From the NCBI GenBank assembly GCA_016124515.1, contig WGNN01000137.1:1-41999 (forward strand): 41,999 nt of DNA, given 5' to 3'. The notes under the pieces were generated by a model. That model worked only from the letters and a program-made list of their open reading frames with translations, was not told where the DNA came from and searched no databases. Shown one piece after another: positions 33,016 through 41,327 of this stretch; position 1 is the stretch's first letter; each line of letters starts with the position of its first letter. Both the position numbers and the translations under genes were made by a program. This DNA comes from a bacterium. GTDB lineage: Bacteria > Bacteroidota > Bacteroidia > CAILMK01 > JACPUW01.

Positions 33016-36000
33016 TTAAGGTATGTCATTGTTTAAAGATTTACGGCTAAAGTTCATACGACTTGCGTCGGGAACTTTTTGTTCGCTGTCTGAATAGCGC
33101 GGATCAGATATCATAGGAATTTTACGAATAACCTGAGCATCAATACTGTAAAAACCAAAATCATCAGCTACCATACCAATAATCTCGTAAACCCCACGCC
33201 CACGGAAAGGGAATTGCGCCGCGACAGCTGGAAAACTTGTTGTATCAAAAAATGCACCTTCGTGGTCTGTGAAGCAACCAAAATTCATGTGATCCCCCTT
33301 GGATGTTCTTGTATTTTTGGTATTTATTAGATACCCCCATATTTTGACCACTTTGCCATTGAGCTTTGGCAAATCACGGGCTAAAAGATGTTGCTCCCTT
33401 TTTTCTGCCAAAAGAGCGAATGGATGACACAAGGCAAACCCAAGAAGCTCTATTTGGTCAAAAGCATCTTCAAGCGGCGAGTTCTCAAGTTGGGGGATAC
33501 TGAATTGTTTATGCTGGGTTTTAAACAACGATGATTGTTTGAATTTCTTTTTTTCCTTATTGAGCTTAAAATGAGCTTCCCAAAGTAATTCCCTCTTGTT
33601 TTTACCTGTAAAGCGAAACGCATCAGCGCGTATGAGGACAGAGACTTGTTCAACAGAAACCGTTACCCTGTCGATAAAATCGTCAAAACTGAGATATGCG
33701 CCGTTTTGATACCTGTTTTCAATAATGCCAATAGCAGCTTTGTTTTCAAGCTCATTCAAAAAGCCAAGCCCCAAATAAATATCACTGCCATAAATGGTAC
33801 ATAATGCTTCGCTACGGTTTACACAGGGCGCATGGATTATTCCGCCGTTCATCCGTGCTTCGTGGATATAATCCTCCGTCCGGTAAAATCCGCCACCATT
33901 GTTAAGGGTGGCTACCAGATATTCAAGCGGGTAATATGTCTTTAAAAAAAGGCTTTGATAACTCTCGACTGCGTAAGATGCCGAATGCCCCTTGGCAAAA
34001 GCGAAGCCCCCGAAACTTTCAATTTGCCGCCAGACTTCTGTGGCCAACTCATCGCTATGGCCTTTTTCTCTACAATTTGAAAAATACTTTTCCTTTACCT
34101 CTTCAAATTCCGTCCTGCCCTTGAATTTGCCCGACATGCCACGCCGTAAGACATCCGATTCCGCCAAGCTTAAACCCGCAAAATAGTGTGCCACCTTAAT
34201 CACATCCTCTTGGTACACCATCACACCAAAAGTCTCTGGCATAATGTCCAACAAAATCGGGTGGGCTTTTTTGCGTTCCTCAGGGTCACGGAAACGCTTT
34301 ATGTATTCACGCATCATACCGCTTTGTGCCACACCCGGTCTGATGATAGAGCTTGCGGCAACAAGCCCTAAATATGTTTTGACCTTGAGCTTTACCAAAA
34401 GCCCCCGCATAGCTGGACTTTCTACATAAAAACAGCCAATAGCCTTTGCGTTTTTCAAGTTGTCATTAACTTTCGGATCTTCTTTAAAGCTCTTGATATC
34501 ATGAACATCAACAATAACTTGCTGATTGTTGAGAATAATATCAATGGAACTTTTGATTTTTCCCAGCCCCCTTTGCCCTAGGATATCAAATTTATATAGT
34601 CCTGCATCTTCTGCAATGACCATATCAAAATCACTTGTCGCAAAGCCTTTTGGCGGTAAAAAAGTTGTCCCATAATTATGCAAATCATGCTCCGCGATTA
34701 AGATACCACTGGAATGGATACTGCAATGGCTTGGAAAGTCATCAATCAATTGGCCATACTGCAAAACGCTAAGACTTGTTTTGTCCAGCCTTTGCCCATC
34801 AATCTGACCATTGGAAAGTTTATCGATTTCGTATTTTGGCAAGCCGAAAACCTTGCCGATTTCGCGAATAACTGCTTTCTGTTGAAAGGTGACATAAGCC
34901 CCAACCAAAGACGTATTCTTAAATCTATTGAAAATATATTGTGTAACATCTTCCCTATCGGTCCACGAAAAATCAATGTCAAAATCGGGCGGATTGCGCC
35001 TGAAAAGGTTGATAAACCGCTCAAAATACAGATCAAGCTCTATCGGGTCAACATCGGTAATACGAAGAAGGTAGGCCAATAAACTATTTGCGCCACTACC
35101 ACGCCCCACATAAAAATAACCTTTGCTTCGCGCATAATTGGTAATGTCCCAACTTATCAGGAAATAGCTCAAAAAACCTTTTTGCTGAATCAGAGTCATT
35201 TCCTTTTCAATCCGTTCTTTGGTGTTGGGTGTTTCCTTACCACGGTAACGATAATCCAACCCATCATTGACAAGCTTTCTCATCAAATCAATATCACTGT
35301 GCACCGATCCTGAATAAGTGCTTTGATTGTTGTTCGTCATCGTACCCAGCCCAAAATCAAGGGTGTTGCATGAATTTAGAAGCCGCTGCGTATTTTGGAT
35401 AATGATGGGAAAATCGGCAAACGCTGCTTTCAGACGGTCAGGTGTGGTCATACGATGATAGGCTTGCCCCAAATCGGTTGGAGCAAGCTTGGTTATTAAG
35501 GTGTTTTTATCAATCGCCCTCAACAATTTATGTGTATTAAACTCAGCTTGACTTTTAAATGATACTGATTGAAGAACCACACATTTATCTACTTGTAATG
35601 TACCTTTATGAAACCTGAACTTTCTGAGTTGTTCTGGCCGTACCCCCACAAATTCATATTCCTTTAGTTTATGACCTTGATAACCCTCATACGGATAGAC
35701 AACAAAGACATTCTCAAAATCGGGGGCAATAGCAGGGATTTTAGCTTGTTCCATCGTCAGGAATTTTGACAGATAAGCATTGATTTCCCTAAACCCTTCT
35801 TTGTTTTGAGCCAAGGCTACAAATAATTGTATCGCTCCATTCCGAAAGTCCACGCCATTGACCACTTTTATACCAAACTTGTGTGAAAGGCGGTTCATTT
35901 CCATGCTCGCTGATGTAGAGTTGATATCTGTATGAGCAAAGCAATCCACGCCATTTTTTACTGCTATTCCACACAGATCGAGCGGTTTGACCGTGCCGAA

Positions 36001-36036
36001 TTTGTAGCTGTAATAGGTATGGCAATTTAAATACAT
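33016..36036 (-). CDS. Second DNA polymerase III alpha subunit (error-prone DnaE type)
   Basis: 1006 residues, shorter than the replicative DnaE. The PHP domain begins MYLNCHTYYSYKFGT; the usual HxH reads N-C-H, so one metal ligand is lost, while FAHTDIN is retained. The palm has YVGRGSGANSLLAYLLRITDVDPIELDLYFERF and PDFDIDFSW with the catalytic Asp pair, and the third acidic region lies in FKFDILGQ-type sequence (LYKFDILGQRGLGKI). An OB-fold region near 880-960 (GKVVKIWGYLIN) ends the protein, and the tau-binding tail is missing. This matches the shorter DnaE that accompanies a Y-family polymerase in mutagenesis cassettes of Bacteroidetes and proteobacteria. Its -7 box TAACTTTG lies 15 nt upstream. 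Confidence 0.88.
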   Translation of the reverse strand: MYLNCHTYYSYKFGTVKPLDLCGIAVKNGVDCFAHTDINSTSASMEMNRLSHKFGIKVVNGVDFRNGAIQLFVALAQNKEGFREINAYLSKFLTMEQAKIPAIAPDFENVFVVYPYEGYQGHKLKEYEFVGVRPEQLRKFRFHKGTLQVDKCVVLQSVSFKSQAEFNTHKLLRAIDKNTLITKLAPTDLGQAYHRMTTPDRLKAAFADFPIIIQNTQRLLNSCNTLDFGLGTMTNNNQSTYSGSVHSDIDLMRKLVNDGLDYRYRGKETPNTKERIEKEMTLIQQKGFLSYFLISWDITNYARSKGYFYVGRGSGANSLLAYLLRITDVDPIELDLYFERFINLFRRNPPDFDIDFSWTDREDVTQYIFNRFKNTSLVGAYVTFQQKAVIREIGKVFGLPKYEIDKLSNGQIDGQRLDKTSLSVLQYGQLIDDFPSHCSIHSSGILIAEHDLHNYGTTFLPPKGFATSDFDMVIAEDAGLYKFDILGQRGLGKIKSSIDIILNNQQVIVDVHDIKSFKEDPKVNDNLKNAKAIGCFYVESPAMRGLLVKLKVKTYLGLVAASSIIRPGVAQSGMMREYIKRFRDPEERKKAHPILLDIMPETFGVMVYQEDVIKVAHYFAGLSLAESDVLRRGMSGKFKGRTEFEEVKEKYFSNCREKGHSDELATEVWRQIESFGGFAFAKGHSASYAVESYQSLFLKTYYPLEYLVATLNNGGGFYRTEDYIHEARMNGGIIHAPCVNRSEALCTIYGSDIYLGLGFLNELENKAAIGIIENRYQNGAYLSFDDFIDRVTVSVEQVSVLIRADAFRFTGKNKRELLWEAHFKLNKEKKKFKQSSLFKTQHKQFSIPQLENSPLEDAFDQIELLGFALCHPFALLAEKREQHLLARDLPKLNGKVVKIWGYLINTKNTRTSKGDHMNFGCFTDHEGAFFDTTSFPAVAAQFPFRGRGVYEIIGMVADDFGFYSIDAQVIRKIPMISDPRYSDSEQKVPDASRMNFSRKSLNNDIP

Positions 36037-36050
36037 TGGTAGTTGAACGT

Positions 36051-36058
36051 CAAAGTTA
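36051..36058 (-). promoter_or_regulatory. -7 box TAACTTTG for the second dnaE
   Basis: Exact TAnnTTTG match on the minus strand, 14 nt before the ATG at 36036. Confidence 0.55.
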
Positions 36059-36168
36059 ATTGCTGCTATTTAGTGCCCGCAAGAAAAACCTTCAATGAAA
36101 AAAAAATAGCTCATGATTTTCGCAGTTTGCCAACCAAGACTTCTGATTTGTCTTGCAATTGCAGTATA

Positions 36169-36185
36169 TAACTAAAGTTTCGGGG
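36169..36185 (+). repeat. Terminal inverted repeat, left
   Basis: TAACTAAAGTTTCGGGG, 17 bp, exact reverse complement of 38338-38354. Confidence 0.75.
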
Positions 36186-36254
36186 CAAAAGATAATACCT
36201 TTTAGTTTACTAGCCTTGGCTTGAACACCTTAGGTAGTTCAGCTAGTATCTGTA

Positions 36255-37595
36255 CTATTTCTGAATGATTAACGATACATTTTCCATAAACACATCCCAA
36301 TCTCCCATTATTTCAATGAATAATGAGTTCAGTATCCTGCTAAATGTCCACCAAATACGGTCTACGAGGTTTGTTTCAAAAACCTGATTCTGTAAATACC
36401 TGAAAACCCCACCAATTGTTTCGTATTCATTGACCCGCTTTTTTACGGCTAACAGGCCATAGAATGAAATAGTGATGGATGCTAATTGCGCGTTAAAGTC
36501 AACCGACTGGCATTTACCAAGGTCAAGGTTTTGCTTGCAGTCTTTAAAAAATACTTCAATACTCCACCTTATTGCGTAAATCTCCATGACCTTTACGAAA
36601 CTTAAACTGCGATCTGTTGATACAAGCAACTTCCACTCGCCTTGTCCCTTTGGTCTTACCATATAGGCCAAGAGCTCAATGCTCTTATAATTTACTCTTT
36701 TCCTGACATAGTGGCGTTTCAATGCCTTGTAATACCTGATTTGACTTTGATAAATATCCGGCAGTTTACTGATAATGAGATGTTTACCTTGAGATGACAC
36801 TTTTCGGGTGGTCTTCATCATTCCAATAACGTCTAGTGTGTGCTTTCGCCCGCTTAACTGCTTGATACCAGTTATAAATACCGAACACATAAACCATGAG
36901 TCTGCTAATATGTACCTTGGATTTATTGGTAATTTGAGCGCACGTTTTATCATACCGATGGCAACCTCAATTTTGTTTTCTGACAATTCGCGCACCCGTT
37001 TTATTATGTCCCTTTGCTTTGAATATTGTTTCCTTAGTTCTTTGGCAGACATGCCACGCATATTGTTTTTGCCGGGTTCGATGTGAAGTGAAAAATCAAT
37101 AGGGAGTGTGCTTTTTCCATCCCAAAAGCATAAAGTCAAAAGCTTAAAACCAAGATTATAAACATGGGCAGTATGGTCAAAAACCTTGCCGATAAACTCC
37201 ATCCGCTTTCCCGTCTTTTCCAATACAGTATCATCAACCACCAAACATGCCGGTTTACCATCATTTTGTGTACCTGCACTGTTCAGTTCGATTGCTTTTA
37301 AAAACTGTACCGTAAAGCTTTTGATTACATTCCACCAGTCTATACTGTCGTTGCGCATCAATTCATAAAAAGCATCTTTCTTTGAGTCAAAATACTTTTT
37401 AAGTTCAACACCAAAAAGTTGTATTATGTTTTTCACACCCCGATAGGGCATTATTAAAAGAATCATAAAAAGGCTAGCGGCATCATATCCTTTCGATTTG
37501 ACGTTTTTAAAGTTATCTTTTACACCCTGTAGATTAATGCCCGATAAAACCTGGCGGTAAGTAGCCTGAATTTATGAGTAATCTTCATTGGCCAT
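36255..37595 (-). pseudogene. IS4-family transposase with in-frame stop at codon 8
   Basis: The frame from 37466 to 36255 encodes a DDE transposase: first Asp in CLVVDDTVLEKTG, second in ILADSWF, and the IS4 signature Y(2)R(3)E(6)K in YAIRWSIEVFFKDCK. The frame is open well upstream of 37466 and reads IQATYRQVLSGINLQGVKDN, preceded by a TAA at 37572-37574. Beyond it lies an ATG at 37595 (MANEDYS) with a GGAG ribosome-binding site 8 nt before. Thus the natural start seems to be 37595 and codon 8 has become TAA (AAA to TAA would do). The element is probably disabled unless a later internal start or readthrough is used. Confidence 0.82.
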
Positions 37596-37747
37596 ATCCA
37601 ACTCCGAAAATAAATTGTTATTTTTATCCCGCCGCATGAGTGCTTGGTTGTCCTTTTGTTTGTAACTAATTCAAAATAAACAACTTAAACACACTTGTGC
37701 AGCATCTTTTATCTACATAATACACTGATTATCAACAATCAAATCAT

Positions 37748-37757
37748 CCCCGAAACT
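37748..37757 (-). repeat. Inner copy of the IS terminal repeat
   Basis: CCCCGAAACT, same orientation as the outer right repeat; 10 of 17 bases then diverges. Confidence 0.55.
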
Positions 37758-38337
37758 ATAATATGCATCTCTAAACTATGATGAACAAAAAGCCAAATTC
37801 GATAGCTCGTGTATTGAGAGATGCTCAAGATTCCCCTGATTTCGTCAATAAGGGGCCTCTTTTTTATGCAATGAGGACGGCTCTTTTTCTTTTTAGTGGA
37901 GAAGCAATCGAAATCCCGCCTGGAACAAAAAGCTGTATGAGCCTTTACGCAGACAAAGGAATAAGCTTTGGATAAGCCAAATATTTTATTTGCAATACTT
38001 CACATGATGGCGAGTTTTTTTATTCAGGAATTTCGGTTGTTTCGGAGCGTTAAGAAAAAAAAAAACAAGCCTTGACTTTTTGGTACTTTTTGGCCAAGCA
38101 AATGCTTAAGCATTCATAAGCGCCTTTAAAAAACAAACAGACTACCGCGCATAAAAATTACAAGAAAGGAGCAACAAGCACAACTTTCAGAAGGTAAGCT
38201 TCAAATTTGATTTAGGAAAATAACGATTCAAGTCAAAATCCTATCCAGTCTTATATCATGTTGTAACTGAAGCTGATAGGTGGTGTTTTAAGTGCTAATA
38301 AATTACGTAAAAGCCTGAATATCAGACGCGTTCAGAA
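37758..38337. other. Segment between inner and outer right repeats
   Basis: 580 bp bounded by two same-orientation copies of the IS end. It holds a 65-codon plus-strand frame (37778-37975, MMNKKPNSIARVLRDAQDSP...) with no recognised relative and a short CCCCT/AGGGG hairpin followed by T's inside that frame, arguing against it being a gene. The rest has A-runs and two ACTTTTTGG copies (about 38074-38091). Confidence 0.4.
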
Positions 38338-38529
38338 CCCCGAAACTTTAGTTAATTTAATTAACGTGGTTTCAAAAGTAAGCGGTTTAACATTAATACC
38401 TTCAATAACAAATTCGGCTTGGCCGTGAATGTAGTGTCTCCTGGAAAAAAGACCTTTAATTTCGCTGTGGCGATATGGATTTGGTTTCCCACATGCTTTA
38501 CATAATCCCGGCATGCAAAAATTTCGCAA
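38332..38529 (-). pseudogene. Possible gene fragment truncated by the IS end
   Basis: A minus-strand frame with GLCKACGKPNPYRHSEI and HGQAEFVIEGINVKPLTFE whose last codons (LTKVSGF) are read from the terminal repeat itself. The codon use of the middle part looks coding, so this may be a gene interrupted by insertion. No family recognised; the start is not defined. Confidence 0.3.
38338..38354 (-). repeat. Terminal inverted repeat, outer right
   Basis: CCCCGAAACTTTAGTTA, 17 bp, exact inverse of 36169-36185. Confidence 0.75.
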
Positions 38530-38717
38530 GCTTCATGGTTCAACATTTCTTATCAGACGTTGGGCTTTTTTGCAGGCACCAAACAGGCAAGTTTCTACTA
38601 TGGCATGCCCCTGTGAAGCTTTCATCTTAAAAGCACAGACTATTTTTAATCTTTTTTTTTGACAACACAGGTTTGAATAACTGCAAAAAGTTATACCTTG
38701 TCAAAAATTTAGCCCAA

Positions 38718-40562
38718 ATGAAAAGAATGTGCGCCATCCTGCTCTTGTCTCTTTACCATATTTCACTTAATGCCTTGGCTCCCAATGCCACTTCACAAGC
38801 ATATTGGCATTTGGTTGATATTAACAACGAATGGAAAAATCATGTTCAATATGCTCCAAAAAAGTATGTGAACTTTAACAATGACCTTGAAAGAATAAAA
38901 TATCATTTGGAGCTTGTGGTGGAGTTTTTACGGCAAAACCCGCCTGAAAATATTTCGGATGACCAACTGCTGAAAAGAACTGAATTAATAGGCCAACTCT
39001 CTGTATATGCGGAAGAAATGGTCTTTCCCACCAACCTTTATCACGCAGTAAGAACGCCCTATTTTATTGATGATTACGGTGTTTTTTGCGCGGTAGGACA
39101 TCTTATAAAAATGTCGGGGCACGAAAACCTGGCCCGGCGCATAAGCAAAGAACACAACTATGACTATGTGAAAGATATAAAGACAGAAGGCTTGGTAGCA
39201 TGGGCGAATGAATTTGGGTTCACGGTAGATGAACTAGCCTGGATACAACCGGGCTATGCAGCCAATGAGATCTCCTACAAACCATTTGGGCAAGGTACAA
39301 ACGGCGAAATAACTTATCTTGGAAGCATTTATTCGTATAATCATGAAAAACTTGTTATCGCCGGCGAGTTTACCCAATTAGGCGATCAAGCGTGCTCGGG
39401 AATCGGATATTACGACAGCACCGGTTTTCATTGTATTTCAGGCGGTATTACAGGAAGAGTAAATGATGTTTCAAGTGGCCCTGACATTAGCGAGATCACC
39501 GTTGTTGGCAGGTTTCAAAATGCGGCCTCGGCCTATCAACTAAAAAACAACATTTGGAATGAAATAAAGCTACCGGATACCGAACATACCATAGGCAACT
39601 CCCTTACCAATTATTATAAAAGCACTTTCATTGCCCTTAGCAGGCCTGATTCTTCATCGAGTCAAGTTTGGCAAATTGAGCAGAATTCCATACCAAAACT
39701 CAAATACACCGCCAACGGATTCATTGCCGATATTTCATATACCCAATACGGTTTTGCTATTGCCGGTCAATTTAGCGAAGTCACCATTATAGATTCCAAT
39801 ACAACATACAATACCCGAAACTTGTTAATCCACCATTTCGATGATGACAATGACTATATGCCTGATACTGTTTTAACTTTTAATCTCAAGTGCCATCGGT
39901 TAAACAGGATTAAGAGGTATGAGAATCTCGTTTATTTTCTGGGAACAAATCGTTATAGATACAATAATTATTCCTGTGTTTATAAATTCAGGGAAACGAG
40001 CATTTTACCCATTAATTATGGATATCTAAAAGGCTCTGTGATGGACATGTTGCTTACAACTGAAGAATCATATTTGGTTGGTGATTTTGAGTTTAATACC
40101 GGCATGTTTTCTTCAAAAGGTGTTTGCACCTACAACCCCATGTCAGAAATATTTGGAGATGGTGGGCAAATTGATGGCAAGGTAAATTCCATTGCCCTTG
40201 AGCCTATTGACAACCAAATAATCATCGGTGGATCGTTTGCTTATGATGGGCATATTAAAGACCCGATACATTTAGTAGCCATTGAAAAAAATCATTCTGC
40301 TACAGAAGATATATCTAATGATGTCAAAATATACCCCAACCCGGTAACGAATGGAAAACTCACCCTGAAATTTGGGAGCAACACTTCTGTCCACGACTAC
40401 CAAATATTCGATTTAAGCGGTAAAATGCTCATAAACCAACATATTGAGACTTCGGCTGAAAGCTTGGTTATTGATGTCAGTAAGTTGGAGAAAGGAGTTT
40501 ACCTTTTGTCTGTAAATAGCCAAAGCGGGGCAATATTGCGTCAGCAGGTGGTTATTGAATAA
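38718..40562 (+). CDS. Secreted protein with T9SS type A sorting domain
   Basis: 614 residues from the ATG at 38718 (MKRMCAILLLSLYHISLNA, signal peptide). Residues ~25-180 form a conserved helical N-terminal domain (LIGQLSVYAEEMVFPTNLYHAVRTPYFIDDYGVFCAVGHLIKMSG, ISKEHNYDYVKDIKT, ELAWIQPGYA) that I know from other Bacteroidetes T9SS cargo without an assigned role. Residues ~190-520 carry repeats like LVIAGEFTQLGD, ITVVGRFQN, FAIAGQFSEV, IIIGGSFAYDG, suggestive of a beta-propeller. The C-terminus (VKIYPNPVTNGKLTLKF, YQIFDLSGKML, LEKGVYLLSV) is a type A sorting domain that sends the protein through the outer membrane by T9SS. An earlier in-frame start at 38673 would bury the signal peptide. Confidence 0.88.
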   Translation: MKRMCAILLLSLYHISLNALAPNATSQAYWHLVDINNEWKNHVQYAPKKYVNFNNDLERIKYHLELVVEFLRQNPPENISDDQLLKRTELIGQLSVYAEEMVFPTNLYHAVRTPYFIDDYGVFCAVGHLIKMSGHENLARRISKEHNYDYVKDIKTEGLVAWANEFGFTVDELAWIQPGYAANEISYKPFGQGTNGEITYLGSIYSYNHEKLVIAGEFTQLGDQACSGIGYYDSTGFHCISGGITGRVNDVSSGPDISEITVVGRFQNAASAYQLKNNIWNEIKLPDTEHTIGNSLTNYYKSTFIALSRPDSSSSQVWQIEQNSIPKLKYTANGFIADISYTQYGFAIAGQFSEVTIIDSNTTYNTRNLLIHHFDDDNDYMPDTVLTFNLKCHRLNRIKRYENLVYFLGTNRYRYNNYSCVYKFRETSILPINYGYLKGSVMDMLLTTEESYLVGDFEFNTGMFSSKGVCTYNPMSEIFGDGGQIDGKVNSIALEPIDNQIIIGGSFAYDGHIKDPIHLVAIEKNHSATEDISNDVKIYPNPVTNGKLTLKFGSNTSVHDYQIFDLSGKMLINQHIETSAESLVIDVSKLEKGVYLLSVNSQSGAILRQQVVIE

Positions 40563-40666
40563 TAATGGTTAATTCACTACAAATGTGCTTTAGCACCCGA
40601 TGCACTTTTAAACCTACATAAATTAAATGATGGTTTTTCAGGAATTTAATGTACATATTATTATAA

Positions 40667-40699
40667 AGACCTGACAGGTTTTTGAAACCTGTCAGGTCT
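40667..40699. repeat. 33-nt perfect hairpin, copy 1
   Basis: Arms AGACCTGACAGGTTT and AAACCTGTCAGGTCT (15 bp, perfect) around TTG. Identical to 40991-41023. I know this palindrome as a common intergenic repeat in Bacteroidetes. Confidence 0.9.
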
Positions 40700-40765
40700 G
40701 TAGGTGGCCCATAGAGCGTAAATAATAACAAATTTGGTTTAACATTAGGCATTTCATCTCAACAG

Positions 40766-40786
40766 ATTCCGCATCAAGTGCGGAAT
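40766..40786. repeat. Hairpin ATTCCGCA-TCAAG-TGCGGAAT
   Basis: Perfect 8-bp arms with a 5-nt loop, of the ATTCCGC...GCGGAATGACG type seen in many bacterial intergenic repeats. Confidence 0.75.
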
Positions 40787-40880
40787 GACGGCTTGGATAA
40801 TTCGGTATTGAATGGGAATGTTATATTGGCTTTATGTGATGCCCTTTTGGGGTTTGAGTGGCGGTAATATTTTGTTTATT

Positions 40881-40899
40881 CATAGGGCCTTGCCCTATG
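40881..40899. repeat. Hairpin CATAGGGC-CTT-GCCCTATG
   Basis: Perfect 8-bp arms; it is followed 12 nt on by GCCCC-TTT-GGGGC (40912-40924) and T's, a two-hairpin unit seen repeatedly in Bacteroidetes intergenic DNA. Confidence 0.75.
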
Positions 40900-40911
40900 C
40901 TTGGTTGCATC

Positions 40912-40928
40912 GCCCCTTTGGGGCTTTT
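40912..40928 (+). terminator. Hairpin GCCCC-TTT-GGGGC with T run
   Basis: 5-bp GC stem then CTTTT. It forms the second half of the two-hairpin repeat; it could also work as a terminator for the upstream T9SS gene, 350 bp away. Confidence 0.4.
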
Positions 40929-40990
40929 AAGTTTTTGCAAGCTCGTCGGGAGAGCAAGGTAATCTCATTGATTTTCAATTTATTACAGGA

Positions 40991-41023
40991 AGACCTGACA
41001 GGTTTTTGAAACCTGTCAGGTCT
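40991..41023. repeat. 33-nt perfect hairpin, copy 2
   Basis: Identical to 40667-40699, same 15-bp arms and TTG loop. Confidence 0.9.
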
Positions 41024-41084
41024 GCTGCAATCGCAATAATTGGACATGAGTAATAAGCCCTCACCCACTCACATCAAAAGAAAA

Positions 41085-41313
41085 TATCGAAATCGCGAAG
41101 CGGTTAAAAAATCCCTTCCATTTTCAAATCATCAAATTTTCAAATTCTCATTCATTAGCAAATCAGCGCATTAGCAAATCATCACATCAGAAAGTCAATC
41201 TCGAACTCGCGAAGCGGGCAAAGAGATCCCATCCATTTTCAAATTTTCAAATCTTCAAATTCCCCCATCAGCAAATCAGCACATCACCGAATCAGCACAT
41301 TAACACATTAACC
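41085..41313. repeat. Diverged tandem repeat of about 114 bp, two units
   Basis: TCGCGAAGCGG occurs at 41093 and 41207. After each come a TCCATTTTCAAAT run of TCAAAT hexamers and then AGCAAATCAGCxCAT repeats, so two whole units of about 114 bp lie head to tail with many substitutions. Confidence 0.65.
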
Positions 41314-41314
41314 C

Positions 41315-41322
41315 TACTTTTG
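41315..41322 (+). promoter_or_regulatory. -7 box TACTTTTG
   Basis: Exact TAnnTTTG match 5 nt before the ATG at 41328, implying a very short leader. Confidence 0.55.
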
Positions 41323-41327
41323 ATTTT

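Larger units (their letters stand above)
36169..38354 (-). mobile_element. IS4-family insertion element region, right boundary ambiguous
   Basis: A left terminal repeat TAACTAAAGTTTCGGGG (36169-36185) has an exact 17-bp inverted match at 38338-38354 and a 10-bp match (CCCCGAAACT) at 37748-37757. The inner pairing gives 1.58 kb, the usual size for an IS4 element with a ~445-residue transposase; the outer pairing gives 2.19 kb and takes in a further 580 bp. No target duplication is visible at either boundary. Confidence 0.7.
40563..41327. other. Repeat-rich intergenic region
   Basis: About 765 bp without a gene. It contains two identical 33-nt hairpins, three further hairpins and a diverged tandem repeat, described separately. 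Short open frames here run through the repeats and are not genes. Confidence 0.8.

Noticed and set aside
37778-37975. 65-codon plus-strand frame inside the IS-flanked segment as a passenger gene
   Set aside because: No recognisable similarity, a hairpin with a T run inside the frame, and no ribosome-binding site; kept only as a note under the segment.
40552-40752. 66-codon minus-strand frame after the T9SS gene
   Set aside because: It overlaps the 33-nt hairpin and the end of the T9SS gene and has no protein-like features.
40812-41009. 65-codon plus-strand frame in the repeat region
   Set aside because: It runs through the CATAGGGC, GCCCC and 33-nt hairpins; its sequence is explained by the repeats.
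40563-41327. CRISPR array
   Set aside because: The two identical 33-nt repeats are about 290 bp apart and are perfect hairpins; there are no regular spacers.
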